Counted from the stretch's first letter, positions 32,884 through 42,559 are shown. The stretch is DNA of 64,000 nucleotides from Candidatus Centipeda massiliensis (GCF_900290285.1 NZ_LT985756.1:316351-380350); one strand, 5' to 3'. Translations and numbers: made by a program. Notes: generated by a model not told the origin, from the sequence alone.

Positions 32884-32928
32884 GATGTTCCTTTCATAGT
32901 GGGAGGATTTTTCGGGGTAGGAAGGGCG

Positions 32929-33086
32929 ATGTCCCTAAGCGAACCCTAGTGGAGCAAGTGAGTAAAGTGTGCGACTCGCCCCCGGCGTACTTCTTTCGTT
33001 CAAGCGTAGCGCGTTTAAGAAGTGCGCCGGTATTTAGGCGAATGAGCACGCGATCACTTGCGCAGCTAAGCGTTCGCGTGGGACAT
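32929..33086. repeat. Long imperfect palindrome between cytX and thiM
   Basis: 158-bp nested inverted repeat: outer ATGTCCC/GGGACAT, then GCGAAC/GTTCGC, GCAAGTGA/TCACTTGC, and an inner CGGCG-ACTTCTT/AAGAAGT-CGCCG. It could fold as one long hairpin in the mRNA. No coding potential. Not related to the 160-bp MITE family, and no second copy was seen in the window. Confidence 0.6.
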
Positions 33087-33102
33087 GCCTACACCAAAGC
33101 AT

Positions 33103-34278
33103 TTACGGTCTACACTTCCCCATCACCCGATTTGCCGCGAGTGCAAGCAAAAGCGTGATTGCCATGGTCGGGAGTGTGCTGCCGACGGGCGTGTCGAGCG
33201 TCATGAGCCAGCGATAGCAGAGGAAGCCGATGAACCAGACAGCGAGGTTGACGGCGTGGACAGAGTAGCCTACCGCATCCTCGCGCAGGAGGAAGTAGCT
33301 CGCGATCTGGACGGCGATCATGGGCGCGAACACCGAGCCGATGATGTAGAGAAAGCCCGTGATGTCATCCATCGGGTAGAGCATCGCCGCCACCGCGCCG
33401 AGGACGGTCACGCCGATACCGACGCTGCGCCCCGCGGCGGAGCGCACGATACTCTCGCTCGAAACGCCCGCCGAGTACGCATCGAGATACGTGGTGGTAA
33501 CGGTCGAGAGGATGACGACACCGAGCCCCGCCGCGCCAAGACCTGCGTGCAGCATGATCTGCGCGATGTCCGATTCGCCCGTGAGAATCGCCGCGCCCAT
33601 GCCGATGAAGTACATCCAGCAGCTGACGAGCCCGTAGACAAGTGCGCTCACGGCGGCAGCGGCAGCGGGCTTCTCTGCCTCGCGCGTGTAGTCCGAGATG
33701 AGCGGCAGCCACGAGAGCGGCATTGCAATCGACAGCTCAAGCGCCATCGCAAAACTCATTGCCTCACCCGCCGCAGAGATCTCCGCCGCTCCCATCCCGC
33801 CCATGATAACGGAGCAGAGAAGCACGGTGAGCAAAAACAGCCCCGTCATGGCGACGGCGTTCACGCGCTCAATCCGCAGAATCCCGATCCGAATCCAAAC
33901 GATAATCAGCACGCCAATGACGAGACACCAGAGCCAATGCCCCGCATCCATCACAGAGTTTGCCGCAAGCGCTCCGTCGTAGATCATGATGCTCGTCCAG
34001 CCAATGAGCTGCATGACGTTGAGTGCGGCAAAGAGCAGCCCGCCGCGCGCCCCGAACGCCATCTTGACCGTCTCCATCGCGCTGCGGCGCGTGCGTGCGC
34101 CGATCAGACCCGCGAGGAAAAGCAGCGCACAGCCGATGATATGCCCGACGACGATGGCGATGCCGCCGTCGCGAAAGCCGAGCGGTGCAAAGAATGTACC
34201 CGTTAAAATCTCCGCCAGTGAAACACCCGCACCGAACCAGATCAGTGCATTTGCGGGGATGCTTGTCCGTTTTTCCAT
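33103..34278 (-). CDS. cytX: CytX, hydroxymethylpyrimidine permease
   Basis: 391 residues, 10-12 membrane helices, NCS1 (cytosine/purine permease) family. The start RTSIPANALIWFGAGVSLAEILTG is the typical CytX opening. Being directly under a TPP riboswitch and ahead of thiM, thiD and thiW identifies it as the pyrimidine-precursor importer of thiamine salvage. Confidence 0.9.
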   Translation of the reverse strand: MEKRTSIPANALIWFGAGVSLAEILTGTFFAPLGFRDGGIAIVVGHIIGCALLFLAGLIGARTRRSAMETVKMAFGARGGLLFAALNVMQLIGWTSIMIYDGALAANSVMDAGHWLWCLVIGVLIIVWIRIGILRIERVNAVAMTGLFLLTVLLCSVIMGGMGAAEISAAGEAMSFAMALELSIAMPLSWLPLISDYTREAEKPAAAAAVSALVYGLVSCWMYFIGMGAAILTGESDIAQIMLHAGLGAAGLGVVILSTVTTTYLDAYSAGVSSESIVRSAAGRSVGIGVTVLGAVAAMLYPMDDITGFLYIIGSVFAPMIAVQIASYFLLREDAVGYSVHAVNLAVWFIGFLCYRWLMTLDTPVGSTLPTMAITLLLALAANRVMGKCRP

Positions 34279-34343
34279 GAGAACCTCCTCTATACAAAAA
34301 CGCGGCTATGCCAACTGACATAGCCGCGCTATCTGCACATATA

Positions 34344-34422
34344 TCCCTACGTTGGCATTATCCAAATCAGGTTATGGGTCGGGACGCATCGTCCCCTCTC
34401 AGCCGACTGCTGTCAGCTCCCC
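34344..34422 (-). promoter_or_regulatory. TPP riboswitch (THI element)
   Basis: On the minus strand the conserved cores GGCTGAGAGG, then ACCCATAACCTGATTTGGAT and AATGCCAACGTAGGGA appear in order with normal spacing, about 65 bp upstream of cytX. A TAGCCGCG...CGCGGCTA hairpin (just downstream, 34300-34330) may serve as expression platform. High thiamine diphosphate should shut off cytX-thiM-thiD-thiW. Confidence 0.95.
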
Positions 34423-34442
34423 GTATAAAATTGTATTGTATC

Positions 34443-35459
34443 TTACTGTGCGCTCATCGAAAGCTCGATGAACTTGTTGCCGAGCTTCGCCTTCTGCAGG
34501 ACTTCCTCGGTGATGTCCGCGCCCGCCTCAACGATGACAACGCCGTTGTCCATCTTGATCGTGCGCGTCGCCTTCTTGCCGAGCAGGAAGCGGCGGTGAC
34601 GATCCTCGTTCACGCGCTCCGCACTCTTGTCCTCAGCGGGGTCTGCCGCAGGAGCTGCCGTCTCTGCCACAGGCTCCTGTGCGGGGGCGGCAGCAGGCGC
34701 CGGCTCCTCCGCCGGTACCTCAGGAGCGACGGCTGCCGGTTCCTCCACGGCGGACGCGGCGGCCTCTGCTGGCTCCGGTACAGCCGCCTCAGGCGCCGCC
34801 GGTGCAGGCTCGGGTGCTGCAGTCTCCACGGCGGGAGCAGGTTCCTCCACCGGTACGGTAGGAGCGACGGCTGCCGGTTCCTCCACGACGGGTGCAGCGA
34901 CCTCTGGCACCGGCTCTGCTGCAGCTACGTCGGCCACAGTCGGTGTCACAGCGGATGCCGCCGGTGCAGCCGCTGTGTCAGATTTTTTTCCGGCGTCGCC
35001 CTCCGGCGAGATGACCGTGACTTCCTTCCCGAAGATCGAGACCTGATCCGCCGTCACCTCGGACGTGGATCCCTCGGGCGCCGTGATCTCGCACTTCTCG
35101 ATGCTGCCGTCCTCGCCGATGAAGATCTCGGTGATGTTGCCCTGAATGACACCCGAACGTGTGATCGCCTTCGTGCCGATCACACGGATGTTATCGTCGA
35201 GCAGCGTCTCGAAATCGCCCGCCGCATCCAGCGTCAAGATATTCTCGCTGTTGTTGATCGTGACCGCATCCTCGCCGACCGCGATGACATTATCGTAGGG
35301 AATGAGCTTGACGCCGCGATACCAGTCCTCGTCCTCAATCGTGATCGCCGCCACGACGCGGTTCGGCGCGTCGATGAGCAGGGTCTTGCTCATGCCAAGC
35401 TCACGCCCCTCAGTAATACTGATGACGGGAAGCCCCAGGATGTCAACGCTTTTCTTCAT
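34443..35459 (-). CDS. PRC-barrel protein with Ala/Pro/Glu-rich linker
   Basis: 338 residues. Residues 1-150 hold PRC-barrel repeats (DILGLPVISITEGRELGMSKTLLID; LTLDAAGDFETLLDDNIRVIG; IFGKEVTVIS). Residues ~155-280 are a low-complexity linker of EEPAPA- and VAPTVPVEEP-type repeats. The last ~55 residues are basic and conserved-looking (DRHRRFLLGKKATRTIKMDNGVV). PRC-barrel proteins bind RNA or partner proteins, and in this group may sense envelope or photosystem-like complexes; the role here is unknown. Followed by the TPR gene upstream on the same strand. Confidence 0.7.
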   Translation of the reverse strand: MKKSVDILGLPVISITEGRELGMSKTLLIDAPNRVVAAITIEDEDWYRGVKLIPYDNVIAVGEDAVTINNSENILTLDAAGDFETLLDDNIRVIGTKAITRSGVIQGNITEIFIGEDGSIEKCEITAPEGSTSEVTADQVSIFGKEVTVISPEGDAGKKSDTAAAPAASAVTPTVADVAAAEPVPEVAAPVVEEPAAVAPTVPVEEPAPAVETAAPEPAPAAPEAAVPEPAEAAASAVEEPAAVAPEVPAEEPAPAAAPAQEPVAETAAPAADPAEDKSAERVNEDRHRRFLLGKKATRTIKMDNGVVIVEAGADITEEVLQKAKLGNKFIELSMSAQ

Positions 35460-35486
35460 TTGTATTCCTCCATTTTACCAAAAATG

Positions 35487-36227
35487 TCAGGTTGTCAGCT
35501 CCTCTGCGCGCCGATTTGCCTCCGCAAGAATCTCCTTCGGTATCTCGCCAAAGGGGAGGGATGGCGTGCCGAGCGCCGTGAGCATATCAGAAACGACGGC
35601 CAAGGTTTTGCGGGAGCGCTGAAACTCCTGCACCATGACGGCGTTCTTTGCAACAAGAGGGAGCGCAAGCGCCTGGTCATAGAGCGCGAGCGCGGCATCG
35701 TAGTCTCCGAGCTGCTTGTATAGCGTGGAGAGTTCGATGATGAGATACGGCATATAGGTGTCCGCCGGATAGCGTGCAAGCGCCCGACGGTATGCTGCAA
35801 TGGCTCGTATGGGATCGTTTGCCGCCGCCTCATACGCAATGTCGAGCAGATCGTCCAGCCCGTCCGGCAGCAACTCCTCCGCGTGCTGTACTTCATCCCG
35901 CACAACTGCGATCGCAGGGCGCGCCACGGCTGTGACGAGCTGCTCCGACTCCGCCGTTGCTGCGTATGCGGGTGATGCGGCGACAGCCGTACAGTCCACC
36001 GTCGGTGCCGCAGACGGCGATGTCGTTTCCGCTCCACGTCCCGCACGTCGCGTCAGGAAGAAGTTGTAGAGCGTCACGATCAGACCCGCGCCCGCAATAA
36101 GCGCCCCCATCTGCACGTAGTATAGATGGGTGAGCGCCGGCTGCAGGGCGATCAGCCCAGCAACGACACCGATGCTCATGACGACAGAGAGAACGAGCGC
36201 AGAGGGACGGATTTGTGCCAGCAACAC
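35487..36227 (-). CDS. Membrane-anchored TPR protein
   Basis: 246 residues. Two N-terminal membrane helices (ALVLSVVMSIGVVAGLIAL and MGALIAGAGLIVTLYNFFL), a low-complexity linker, then TPR-type helices (DPIRAIAAYRRALARYPAD, LSTLYKQLGDYDAALALYDQAL) in the cytoplasm. It lies 27 bp upstream of the PRC-barrel gene on the same strand, so the two probably form an operon. Function unknown. Confidence 0.7.
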   Translation of the reverse strand: MLLAQIRPSALVLSVVMSIGVVAGLIALQPALTHLYYVQMGALIAGAGLIVTLYNFFLTRRAGRGAETTSPSAAPTVDCTAVAASPAYAATAESEQLVTAVARPAIAVVRDEVQHAEELLPDGLDDLLDIAYEAAANDPIRAIAAYRRALARYPADTYMPYLIIELSTLYKQLGDYDAALALYDQALALPLVAKNAVMVQEFQRSRKTLAVVSDMLTALGTPSLPFGEIPKEILAEANRRAEELTT

Positions 36228-36397
36228 AACCGCCTCCTTTCACGCATATCGTTGCAGTCGTACCCATATACGTATTCTAGAAGTCTTTCGACATAAACAC
36301 GAAAATTCCTGCCCCTTAAACAAAATATTAAAAAATCCTCCCTTATTTTTTTCCAAAAGTTTTTATTTCTGCCCTTTTTTCATCTCTCATTTTATAG

Positions 36398-36403
36398 TAT
36401 AAT
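36398..36403 (+). promoter_or_regulatory. -10 element ahead of ptsH
   Basis: TATAAT in an AT-rich stretch 85 bp before the HPr start; the -35 hexamer is weak. The rest of 36228-36487 shows no gene. Confidence 0.45.
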
Positions 36404-36487
36404 GTCTGTGACATTCATTTGCGTGCATCGAAAGAGGCATGCGAGAGGAATACAGGCTGATTAACTATTCGGATGGGAGAGGTTCAC

Positions 36488-36754
36488 ATGACGCAGGAAA
36501 CAGTTACGATTGAGAACAAGACGGGCATTCACGCACGTCCCGCATCGGTGTTCGTCCAGACGGCAACGAAGTTCAAGTCCAAGATCCAGATCGAGGCGAA
36601 GGGCAAGAAGGTCGATGCCAAGAGCATCCTCATGCTGATGAGCATGGGACTCGTCAAGGGCACGGAGCTCACCATCATCGCCGAGGGCGAGGACGAGGCA
36701 GCGGCCGTGAAGGAGCTCGCAGATCTCGTCAACTCGAAGTTCGGCGAGGAGTAA
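36488..36754 (+). CDS. ptsH: HPr phosphocarrier protein
   Basis: Start at ATG 36488 puts the catalytic His of GIHARPAS at position 15 and the regulatory Ser of KSILMLMSMG at position 46, exactly as in other HPr proteins; 88 residues. HPr passes phosphate from enzyme I to sugar-specific EIIA. Ser46 implies control by HPr kinase as in Firmicutes. Followed by ptsI after a terminator-like hairpin. Confidence 0.95.
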   Translation: MTQETVTIENKTGIHARPASVFVQTATKFKSKIQIEAKGKKVDAKSILMLMSMGLVKGTELTIIAEGEDEAAAVKELADLVNSKFGEE

Positions 36755-36771
36755 TCCATACGATAGGGGGA

Positions 36772-36816
36772 CGCCCGAGGTTTTACAGTGCACTGTTCAG
36801 CCTCGCGGCGTTTTTT
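36772..36816 (+). terminator. Terminator-like hairpin between ptsH and ptsI
   Basis: CGCCCGAGG pairs with CCTCGCGGCG and is followed by TTTTTT; probably lets ptsH be expressed above ptsI by partial termination. Confidence 0.65.
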
Positions 36817-36880
36817 CATAGGGCTGTCGACCGCCAAAGCACATAGAAGGGGTCGTCATCTCTCATAGGGGGGATAAAAT

Positions 36881-38614
36881 ATGGCAGAACCAATCCGTGG
36901 AAAAGGTGTCATCTCCGGCATTGCCGTCGGTCAAGCCCTGCTCGCAGGTCAGAACCTCGACGGCTACCTCGCGGCATATCATCCGGGCTCCATTGCAGAG
37001 GAGCAGAGCAAGGCGGAGGCGGCACTCGTCGCCGTCACCGAGAATCTGCTCGCGACCATTGATCGGCTGCGCAAAGAGGAGCAGACCGAGCAGGCAGCCA
37101 TCCTGGAGGCGCACCGCATGATGGTGCAGGATCCGATGATGGCAGAGAACATCAAGACGAAGATCGAGGCATGCGGCAGCGCGCCGAAGGGCATTCTCGA
37201 TGCCGCGAACGAACAGGCGCAGATCTTTGAGCAGATGGAGGACGAGTATTTCGCCGCACGCGCGGTCGACCTGCGCGATGTGGGCAAGCGCGTCGCCAAA
37301 TATGTCCTCGGTGTCAAGGAGCCTGAGATCGGCGCGGGGCAGGTCGTCCTCTGCGGTGAGGAGATCGAGCCGTCCGTCGTCGCGGGCATGCCCACCGAGC
37401 AGATCGCGGGCGTGATCCTCGGCTCGGGCAGTGCGACGAGCCACGTCGTCATCATTGCCAAGGCGCGCGCAATACCGACCGTGCTCGGCATCGGCGATAA
37501 GATCAGCCTCATCCAGGACGGCGATGAGATCATCCTCGACGGCAGCCGCGGCGACATCATCATCCGCCCGACGGAGGAGGAGCGTCTGCTGTATCAGGAC
37601 AAGATCGAGGAGCAGAAGAAACTCGCAGCGCACTATGCCGCGCTTAAGGATCTGCCCGCCGTGACGAAGGACGGCGTGCGCATCGAGCTCACGGCAAACA
37701 TCGGCACCCACATGGACGTGGACAACGCACTCACGTACGGCGCGGAGGGCGTCGGACTCTTCCGCTCCGAGTTCGTCTTCATGGGGTCGACCACGATCCC
37801 GACCGAGGAGGATCAGTTCAAGGCGTACCGCGCCGCCGTCGAGAAATGCGGCGGGCATATATGCGTCATCCGCACCATGGACATCGGCGGCGACAAGCCC
37901 CTGCCCTACCTCAACATCGACCCGGAGGAGAATCCGTTCCTCGGCTACCGAGCTCTGCGCATCAGCCTGGATCGCCACGACCTCTTCCTCCCGCAGATCA
38001 AGGCAATCCTGCGCGCCGGACTCTATGGCAAGGCGGCGATGATGGTGCCCATGGTCATCAGCGTGAGCGAGATCCAGCGCGTCCTGAAGCTCGTCGAGCA
38101 GGCAAAGGTGGAGCTCACACACGAGGGCAAGGAGTACTCCGACGACGTACAGGTCGGCATTATGGTCGAGACGCCGGCAGCGGCGGTCGTTTCGCCCCTG
38201 CTCTCCCAGTACGTGGACTTCTTCAGCATCGGCACAAACGACCTCATCCAATACACACTCGCGGTCGACCGGGGCAACGCGCAGATCGCACATCTCTACA
38301 ATCCGTTTAATCCGGCGGTGCTCCGCCTGATCCAGCGCACGATTCAGAGTGCGCGTGAACGCGGTATATGGGCGGGCATGTGCGGCGAAATGGCGAGCGA
38401 CCCGTACGCCGCCGTCATTCTGCTCGGCATGGGCATCACGGAGCTCTCGATGAGCGCGCCCAGCATCCCGCGCGTCAAGGAGATGATCCGCTCCGTCACG
38501 TCGATACAGGCGAAGGAACTCCTCGCCGATGTCATGAAGATGGAGCACGGCGTCGATATCCGCGCCTATCTGCACAAGATGCTCGAAGCCTCGGACGCGA
38601 GTGCGGGGCTCTGA
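36881..38614 (+). CDS. ptsI: PTS enzyme I (PEP-protein phosphotransferase)
   Basis: 577 residues, full length. The phosphorylated His lies in GSGSATSHVVIIAKARAIP. The PEP-binding barrel has GLFRSEFVFMG, RTMDIGGDKPLPYL, GTNDLIQYTLAVDRGN and a closing GMCGEMASDP with the active-site Cys. Enzyme I takes phosphate from PEP and gives it to HPr. Only ptsH and ptsI are here; no EII genes are nearby. Confidence 0.96.
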   Translation: MAEPIRGKGVISGIAVGQALLAGQNLDGYLAAYHPGSIAEEQSKAEAALVAVTENLLATIDRLRKEEQTEQAAILEAHRMMVQDPMMAENIKTKIEACGSAPKGILDAANEQAQIFEQMEDEYFAARAVDLRDVGKRVAKYVLGVKEPEIGAGQVVLCGEEIEPSVVAGMPTEQIAGVILGSGSATSHVVIIAKARAIPTVLGIGDKISLIQDGDEIILDGSRGDIIIRPTEEERLLYQDKIEEQKKLAAHYAALKDLPAVTKDGVRIELTANIGTHMDVDNALTYGAEGVGLFRSEFVFMGSTTIPTEEDQFKAYRAAVEKCGGHICVIRTMDIGGDKPLPYLNIDPEENPFLGYRALRISLDRHDLFLPQIKAILRAGLYGKAAMMVPMVISVSEIQRVLKLVEQAKVELTHEGKEYSDDVQVGIMVETPAAAVVSPLLSQYVDFFSIGTNDLIQYTLAVDRGNAQIAHLYNPFNPAVLRLIQRTIQSARERGIWAGMCGEMASDPYAAVILLGMGITELSMSAPSIPRVKEMIRSVTSIQAKELLADVMKMEHGVDIRAYLHKMLEASDASAGL

Positions 38615-38692
38615 GAAAGCCCTAATTGTTGCAAAAGGCACAGACAGAAATGCCATGTTACGCCATACTGTAGGCGTGTGTTATATTTGAGA

Positions 38693-38730
38693 GAATTTCC
38701 TGCTGCGCTCCGCACGGCAGGAAATTTTCG
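38693..38730 (+). terminator. Terminator-like hairpin after ptsI
   Basis: AATTTCCTGC pairs with GCAGGAAATT, followed by TTCGTTTG. It lies just upstream of the ferredoxin start. Confidence 0.5.
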
Positions 38731-38744
38731 TTTGGGGGAACGTT

Positions 38745-38951
38745 ATGACACTATCCATCGACAGCACTGTCTGCGTCTCCTGCGGTATGTGCGCCGAGCG
38801 TCTGCCCGATGTCTTTCACATCGACCGCAGGGCGCGCTGTGCCGTGCTCCTGCGTCAGCCCGCACCGACCGAGCAGGACGATGCACTTGAGGCGGCAGAG
38901 GATTGTCCGGCGGGCGCAATTATTTCTAGTTTCCCCGTGGCAAATCTCTAA
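38745..38951 (+). CDS. Single-cluster [4Fe-4S] ferredoxin
   Basis: 68 residues. Three cluster cysteines in CVSCGMC and the fourth in DCPAGAI bind one [4Fe-4S] cluster; there is no second motif. Such mono-cluster ferredoxins are small cytosolic electron carriers. Separated from ptsI by a hairpin and from galM by about 75 bp. Confidence 0.85.
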   Translation: MTLSIDSTVCVSCGMCAERLPDVFHIDRRARCAVLLRQPAPTEQDDALEAAEDCPAGAIISSFPVANL

Positions 38952-39028
38952 ATTTGTGCTAAAATAAAGAGAAGTATTTTCGATTGTCGTTATGAGAGAG
39001 GCGGCACAGCCGCTGGGGGGAGTTTACG

Positions 39029-40102
39029 ATGACGGAATTAAAGATGGAACCGTTCGGCATGATGCCGGGTGGTGATCGGATTGATCTCTACACACTGACA
39101 AACGAACGCGGCACACGCGTCGCTGTCACAACGTACGGCGCACGCCTCGTAAAGTTCGAGCGTCTTGTAAAGGGAACGCCGCTCGATATCGTCCTTGGCT
39201 ATGATACGGGCGAGGACTACGTCGCTGACACAGCCTCCATGGGCGCCGTCGTCGGGCGGCACGCAAACCGCATTGCGGGCGGGCGCGTCACAATCGCGGG
39301 GCGTCCCTATCAGCTCGAACTGAACACGGGCTCCAAGAAGCAGAACCACATCCACGGCGGCACGCGGGGACTGCACTACCACCTCTGGACGGCACAGATT
39401 GTGGAGGGCGGCGTGGAGTTCACCGTCATCAGCCCCGATGGCGAGGGGGGCTACCCCGGCAACTTCGAGGCAAAGGTCACCTATCGCCTCACGGACGACG
39501 ATGCACTCATCATCTCCTACCGCGCCATCAGCGACGCAGATACGATCTGCAATCTCACGAACCACACGTATTTCAACCTTGAGGGCTGGGCTGCAGAGAG
39601 CGTACTCGACCACACGGCAGAGATCTTCGCCGACGAGTTCACCTGGACGGATGCGGAGTCCCTGCCCGACGGGCGCATCCTTCCCGTCGTCGGCACACCG
39701 ATGGACTTTACCACACCGCACCGCATCGGCGAACGCATCGACGCAGACTATGACCAGCTCCAGATGGCAGGCGGCTACGACCACAACTGGGTGCTGCGCG
39801 GCGACTTCGCCCCCGAGCCGTATTCCCATCTAAAGAAAGCGGCACGCGTCACATCGGAGAAGACAGGGCTGGCTCTCTCCTGCTACACAACGCAGGTCGG
39901 CATACAGTTCTACACGGGCAACGCCCTCGGGAAAAAGCCCGTCATCGGCAAAGGCGGCAGAGAGATGCGGCGGCGCGGCGGCTTCTGCCTCGAAACACAG
40001 TTCTTCCCGAACGCGCCCGCGAACCCGCACTTCCCGCAGCCAATCCTCAAAATGGACGAAGTGTGGACGGCGGAGACCGTCTACAAGCTGGACGATGTAT
40101 AG
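39029..40102 (+). CDS. galM: Aldose 1-epimerase (galactose mutarotase)
   Basis: 357 residues. GAVVGRHANRIAGGR, the catalytic His of NLTNHTYFNLEG and the catalytic Glu of GFCLETQFFPNAPANP identify a GalM-type mutarotase, which interconverts alpha and beta anomers of galactose or glucose. No other Leloir gene lies beside it. GGGGG ribosome-binding site. MITE copy F begins 8 bp after its stop. Confidence 0.92.
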   Translation: MTELKMEPFGMMPGGDRIDLYTLTNERGTRVAVTTYGARLVKFERLVKGTPLDIVLGYDTGEDYVADTASMGAVVGRHANRIAGGRVTIAGRPYQLELNTGSKKQNHIHGGTRGLHYHLWTAQIVEGGVEFTVISPDGEGGYPGNFEAKVTYRLTDDDALIISYRAISDADTICNLTNHTYFNLEGWAAESVLDHTAEIFADEFTWTDAESLPDGRILPVVGTPMDFTTPHRIGERIDADYDQLQMAGGYDHNWVLRGDFAPEPYSHLKKAARVTSEKTGLALSCYTTQVGIQFYTGNALGKKPVIGKGGREMRRRGGFCLETQFFPNAPANPHFPQPILKMDEVWTAETVYKLDDV

Positions 40103-40109
40103 GAATTTA

Positions 40110-40269
40110 GGAAAGCACTGATAAATTCAGCCGCGCCATCTTAGCGCATCTTTTTGCCCGCTTAATGCCTGCAAATCCTCCACATAGCTTTGGCTATGCG
40201 TTCGGTTTGCCTCCTCAATCGGACAGAAAAATCTACGCCAATCTGAGGATCCATTTTATCAGCGATTCC
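40110..40269 (-). repeat. MITE copy F
   Basis: 160 bp, reverse orientation, with one extra A in the left end (GGAAAGCACTG). Flanks TTTA and TTAG give only a partial target duplication. Contains the internal CATAGC-CAAA-GCTATG-type palindrome also seen in copy C. Confidence 0.83.
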
Positions 40270-40345
40270 TTAGAACCTCATCATATCTATAGTATATCTT
40301 TATGACTGCCGTATGTTTTTCAATCGTTTATTTATGTGAAATTGC

Positions 40346-40374
40346 TAGACATTTCATAGGAATAAGCGTAAGAT
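40346..40374 (+). promoter_or_regulatory. Promoter of sucCD
   Basis: TAGACA, 17 bp, TAAGAT, about 50 bp before the sucC start. The rest of 40270-40424 is AT-rich and shows no gene. Confidence 0.5.
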
Positions 40375-40424
40375 AGTATCTATCGATGAGTTCTGCTCAT
40401 AAAAATTAAGGGAGGATTGACTAA

Positions 40425-41615
40425 ATGAACATTCATGAGTACCAGTCCAAGCAGGTTCTGCGCGAGTTCGGCGTGAACGTACCGAACGGGCTGCCGGCGT
40501 TCACCGTCGACGAGGCAGTCGCGAATGCGGAGAAGCTTGGCTCCCCCGTCATCGTCGTCAAAGCACAGATTCACGCGGGCGGCCGCGGCAAGGCGGGCGG
40601 CGTCAAGATCGCAAAGAACGTCGATGAAGTCCGCACCTACGCGCAGGAGCTTCTCGGCAAGGTGCTTGTCACCCACCAGACCGGTCCTGAGGGCAAGAAG
40701 GTCGGCCGTCTCCTCATCGAGGAAGGCTCGAAGATCAAAAAGGAATATTACCTCTCCTTCGTCGTTGATCGTCAGACAGCGAGCATCGTCATGATGGGCT
40801 CCGAGGAGGGCGGCGTCGAGATCGAGAAAGTCGCAGCCGAGACCCCCGAGAAGATCATCAAGGAGTACATCGACCCCGTGATCGGACTCGCTCCGTTCCA
40901 GGCAACGCGCATGGCGTACGCCATCAACATCCCCGGTCCCGCCGTTCGCAAGGCAGCAGCACTCATGCAGGGACTCTACGCCGCATTCATCGGCAAGGAC
41001 TGCTCGCAGGTCGAGATCAACCCGCTCGTCGTCACCGAGGACGACGATGTCATTGCGCTCGATGCGAAGCTGAACTTCGACGACAGCGCCCTCTTCCGTC
41101 ATCCCGACATCACGGAGCTGCGCGATGAGACCGAGGAGGATCCGAAGGAGCGCGAGGCAGCTGCGGCAGGACTCAACTACGTCAACCTCGGCGGCGATGT
41201 CGCGTGCATGGTCAACGGTGCAGGACTTGCAATGGCGACCGTCGACATCATCAAGCACTACGGCGGCGAGCCGGCGAACTTCCTCGATGTCGGCGGCGAC
41301 TCCGAGCCCGAGAAGATCGCAAAGGCATTCAACATCATGCTCGAAGGCGGTCAGGCGAAGGGCATCTTCGTCAACATCTTCGGCGGCATCAACCGCTGCG
41401 ACAACATCGCCAACGGCATCATCGAGGCAGCAAAGATCATCTCCAAGGACGGCAAATCCCTCCCTGTGCCCGTCGTCGTGCGCCTTGAGGGCACGAAGGT
41501 CGAAGAGGGTCGCGAAATCCTCAAGAACACACCGATCGGCAACGTCTTCCCCGCACCCACGATGGAGGGCGGCGCAGAGCAGATCGTGAAACTCGTCGCA
41601 CAGGCGAAGGCTTAA
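40425..41615 (+). CDS. sucC: Succinyl-CoA synthetase beta subunit (ADP-forming)
   Basis: 396 residues. The ATP-grasp domain opens [59 protein letters not shown] and the [33 protein letters not shown] region complete the subunit. With SucD it converts succinyl-CoA, ADP and phosphate to succinate, CoA and ATP, or the reverse in fermentative succinate/propionate metabolism. AGGGAGG ribosome-binding site; 19 bp to sucD. Confidence 0.95.
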   Translation: MNIHEYQSKQVLREFGVNVPNGLPAFTVDEAVANAEKLGSPVIVVKAQIHAGGRGKAGGVKIAKNVDEVRTYAQELLGKVLVTHQTGPEGKKVGRLLIEEGSKIKKEYYLSFVVDRQTASIVMMGSEEGGVEIEKVAAETPEKIIKEYIDPVIGLAPFQATRMAYAINIPGPAVRKAAALMQGLYAAFIGKDCSQVEINPLVVTEDDDVIALDAKLNFDDSALFRHPDITELRDETEEDPKEREAAAAGLNYVNLGGDVACMVNGAGLAMATVDIIKHYGGEPANFLDVGGDSEPEKIAKAFNIMLEGGQAKGIFVNIFGGINRCDNIANGIIEAAKIISKDGKSLPVPVVVRLEGTKVEEGREILKNTPIGNVFPAPTMEGGAEQIVKLVAQAKA

Positions 41616-41634
41616 TCGAAAGGGAGGTCATACA

Positions 41635-42540
41635 ATGTCAGTAATGATTGATAAGGACACCAAAGTCATCGTCCAGGGCATCACCGGCAAGGCGGCTATG
41701 TTCCACACGAAGCAGATGCTCGACTACGGCACGAAGATCGTCGGCGGCGTCACCCCCGGCAAGGCGGGTCAGACCGTCGAGGGCGTACCCGTCTTCAACA
41801 CCGTTGCAGATGCAGTCAAGGCAACGGGCGCAACCGCCTCCGTCATCTACGTCCCCGCGCGTTTTGCGGCGGACTCCATCCTCGAAGCAGTCGATGCGGA
41901 ACTCGATCTTGTCGTCTGCATCACCGAGCACATCCCCGTCCTCGACATGGTAAAGGTACGCCGCTACATGCAGGGCAAGAAGACCCGCCTCGTAGGGCCG
42001 AACTGCCCCGGACTTCTCACCTCCCAGCAGTCAAAACTCGGCATCACGCCTGGCACCGTCAGCAAGCCCGGCCACGTCGGACTCATCTCGCGCTCCGGCA
42101 CCCTCACCTACGAGGCAGCGTTCCAGCTCACGAACGCGGGCATCGGTCAGACGACCACCGTCGGCATCGGCGGCGACCCCGTCAAGGGCACGGACTTCAT
42201 CGACGCGCTGCAGCTCTTCAAGGATGACCCCGACACCTACGCCGTCCTCATCATCGGCGAGATTGGCGGCACCGCAGAAGAGGATGCCGCGAAGTGGATT
42301 CAGGAGAATATGAAGGACAAGCCTGTGTCCGCGTTTATCGCCGGTCGTCAGGCGCCTCCGGGCAAGCGCATGGGTCATGCAGGCGCGATCATCTCCGGCG
42401 GCAAGGGCACGGCAGCAGACAAGGTTGCAGCGCTCAACGCGGCCGGCATCCCCGTCGCTGACACCGTCGCACACATCGGTGAGACCATGGTCAAACTCCT
42501 CAAGGAGAAGGGACTCTACGACAAGTGCCACACCTGCTGA
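41635..42540 (+). CDS. sucD: Succinyl-CoA synthetase alpha subunit
   Basis: 301 residues. CoA-binding Rossmann part with [20 protein letters not shown]; phosphohistidine in [14 protein letters not shown]; and [10 protein letters not shown]. Forms the enzyme with SucC. Followed by a strong terminator. Confidence 0.96.
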   Translation: MSVMIDKDTKVIVQGITGKAAMFHTKQMLDYGTKIVGGVTPGKAGQTVEGVPVFNTVADAVKATGATASVIYVPARFAADSILEAVDAELDLVVCITEHIPVLDMVKVRRYMQGKKTRLVGPNCPGLLTSQQSKLGITPGTVSKPGHVGLISRSGTLTYEAAFQLTNAGIGQTTTVGIGGDPVKGTDFIDALQLFKDDPDTYAVLIIGEIGGTAEEDAAKWIQENMKDKPVSAFIAGRQAPPGKRMGHAGAIISGGKGTAADKVAALNAAGIPVADTVAHIGETMVKLLKEKGLYDKCHTC

Positions 42541-42559
42541 GACGAATCACAGCATAACG

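Noticed and set aside
36863-38656. 597-residue frame opposite ptsI (and similar long frames opposite mqnE, ldh, galM and the TPM/LemA genes)
   Set aside because: Long antisense frames are expected in GC-rich genes with biased third positions; no domain is recognisable.
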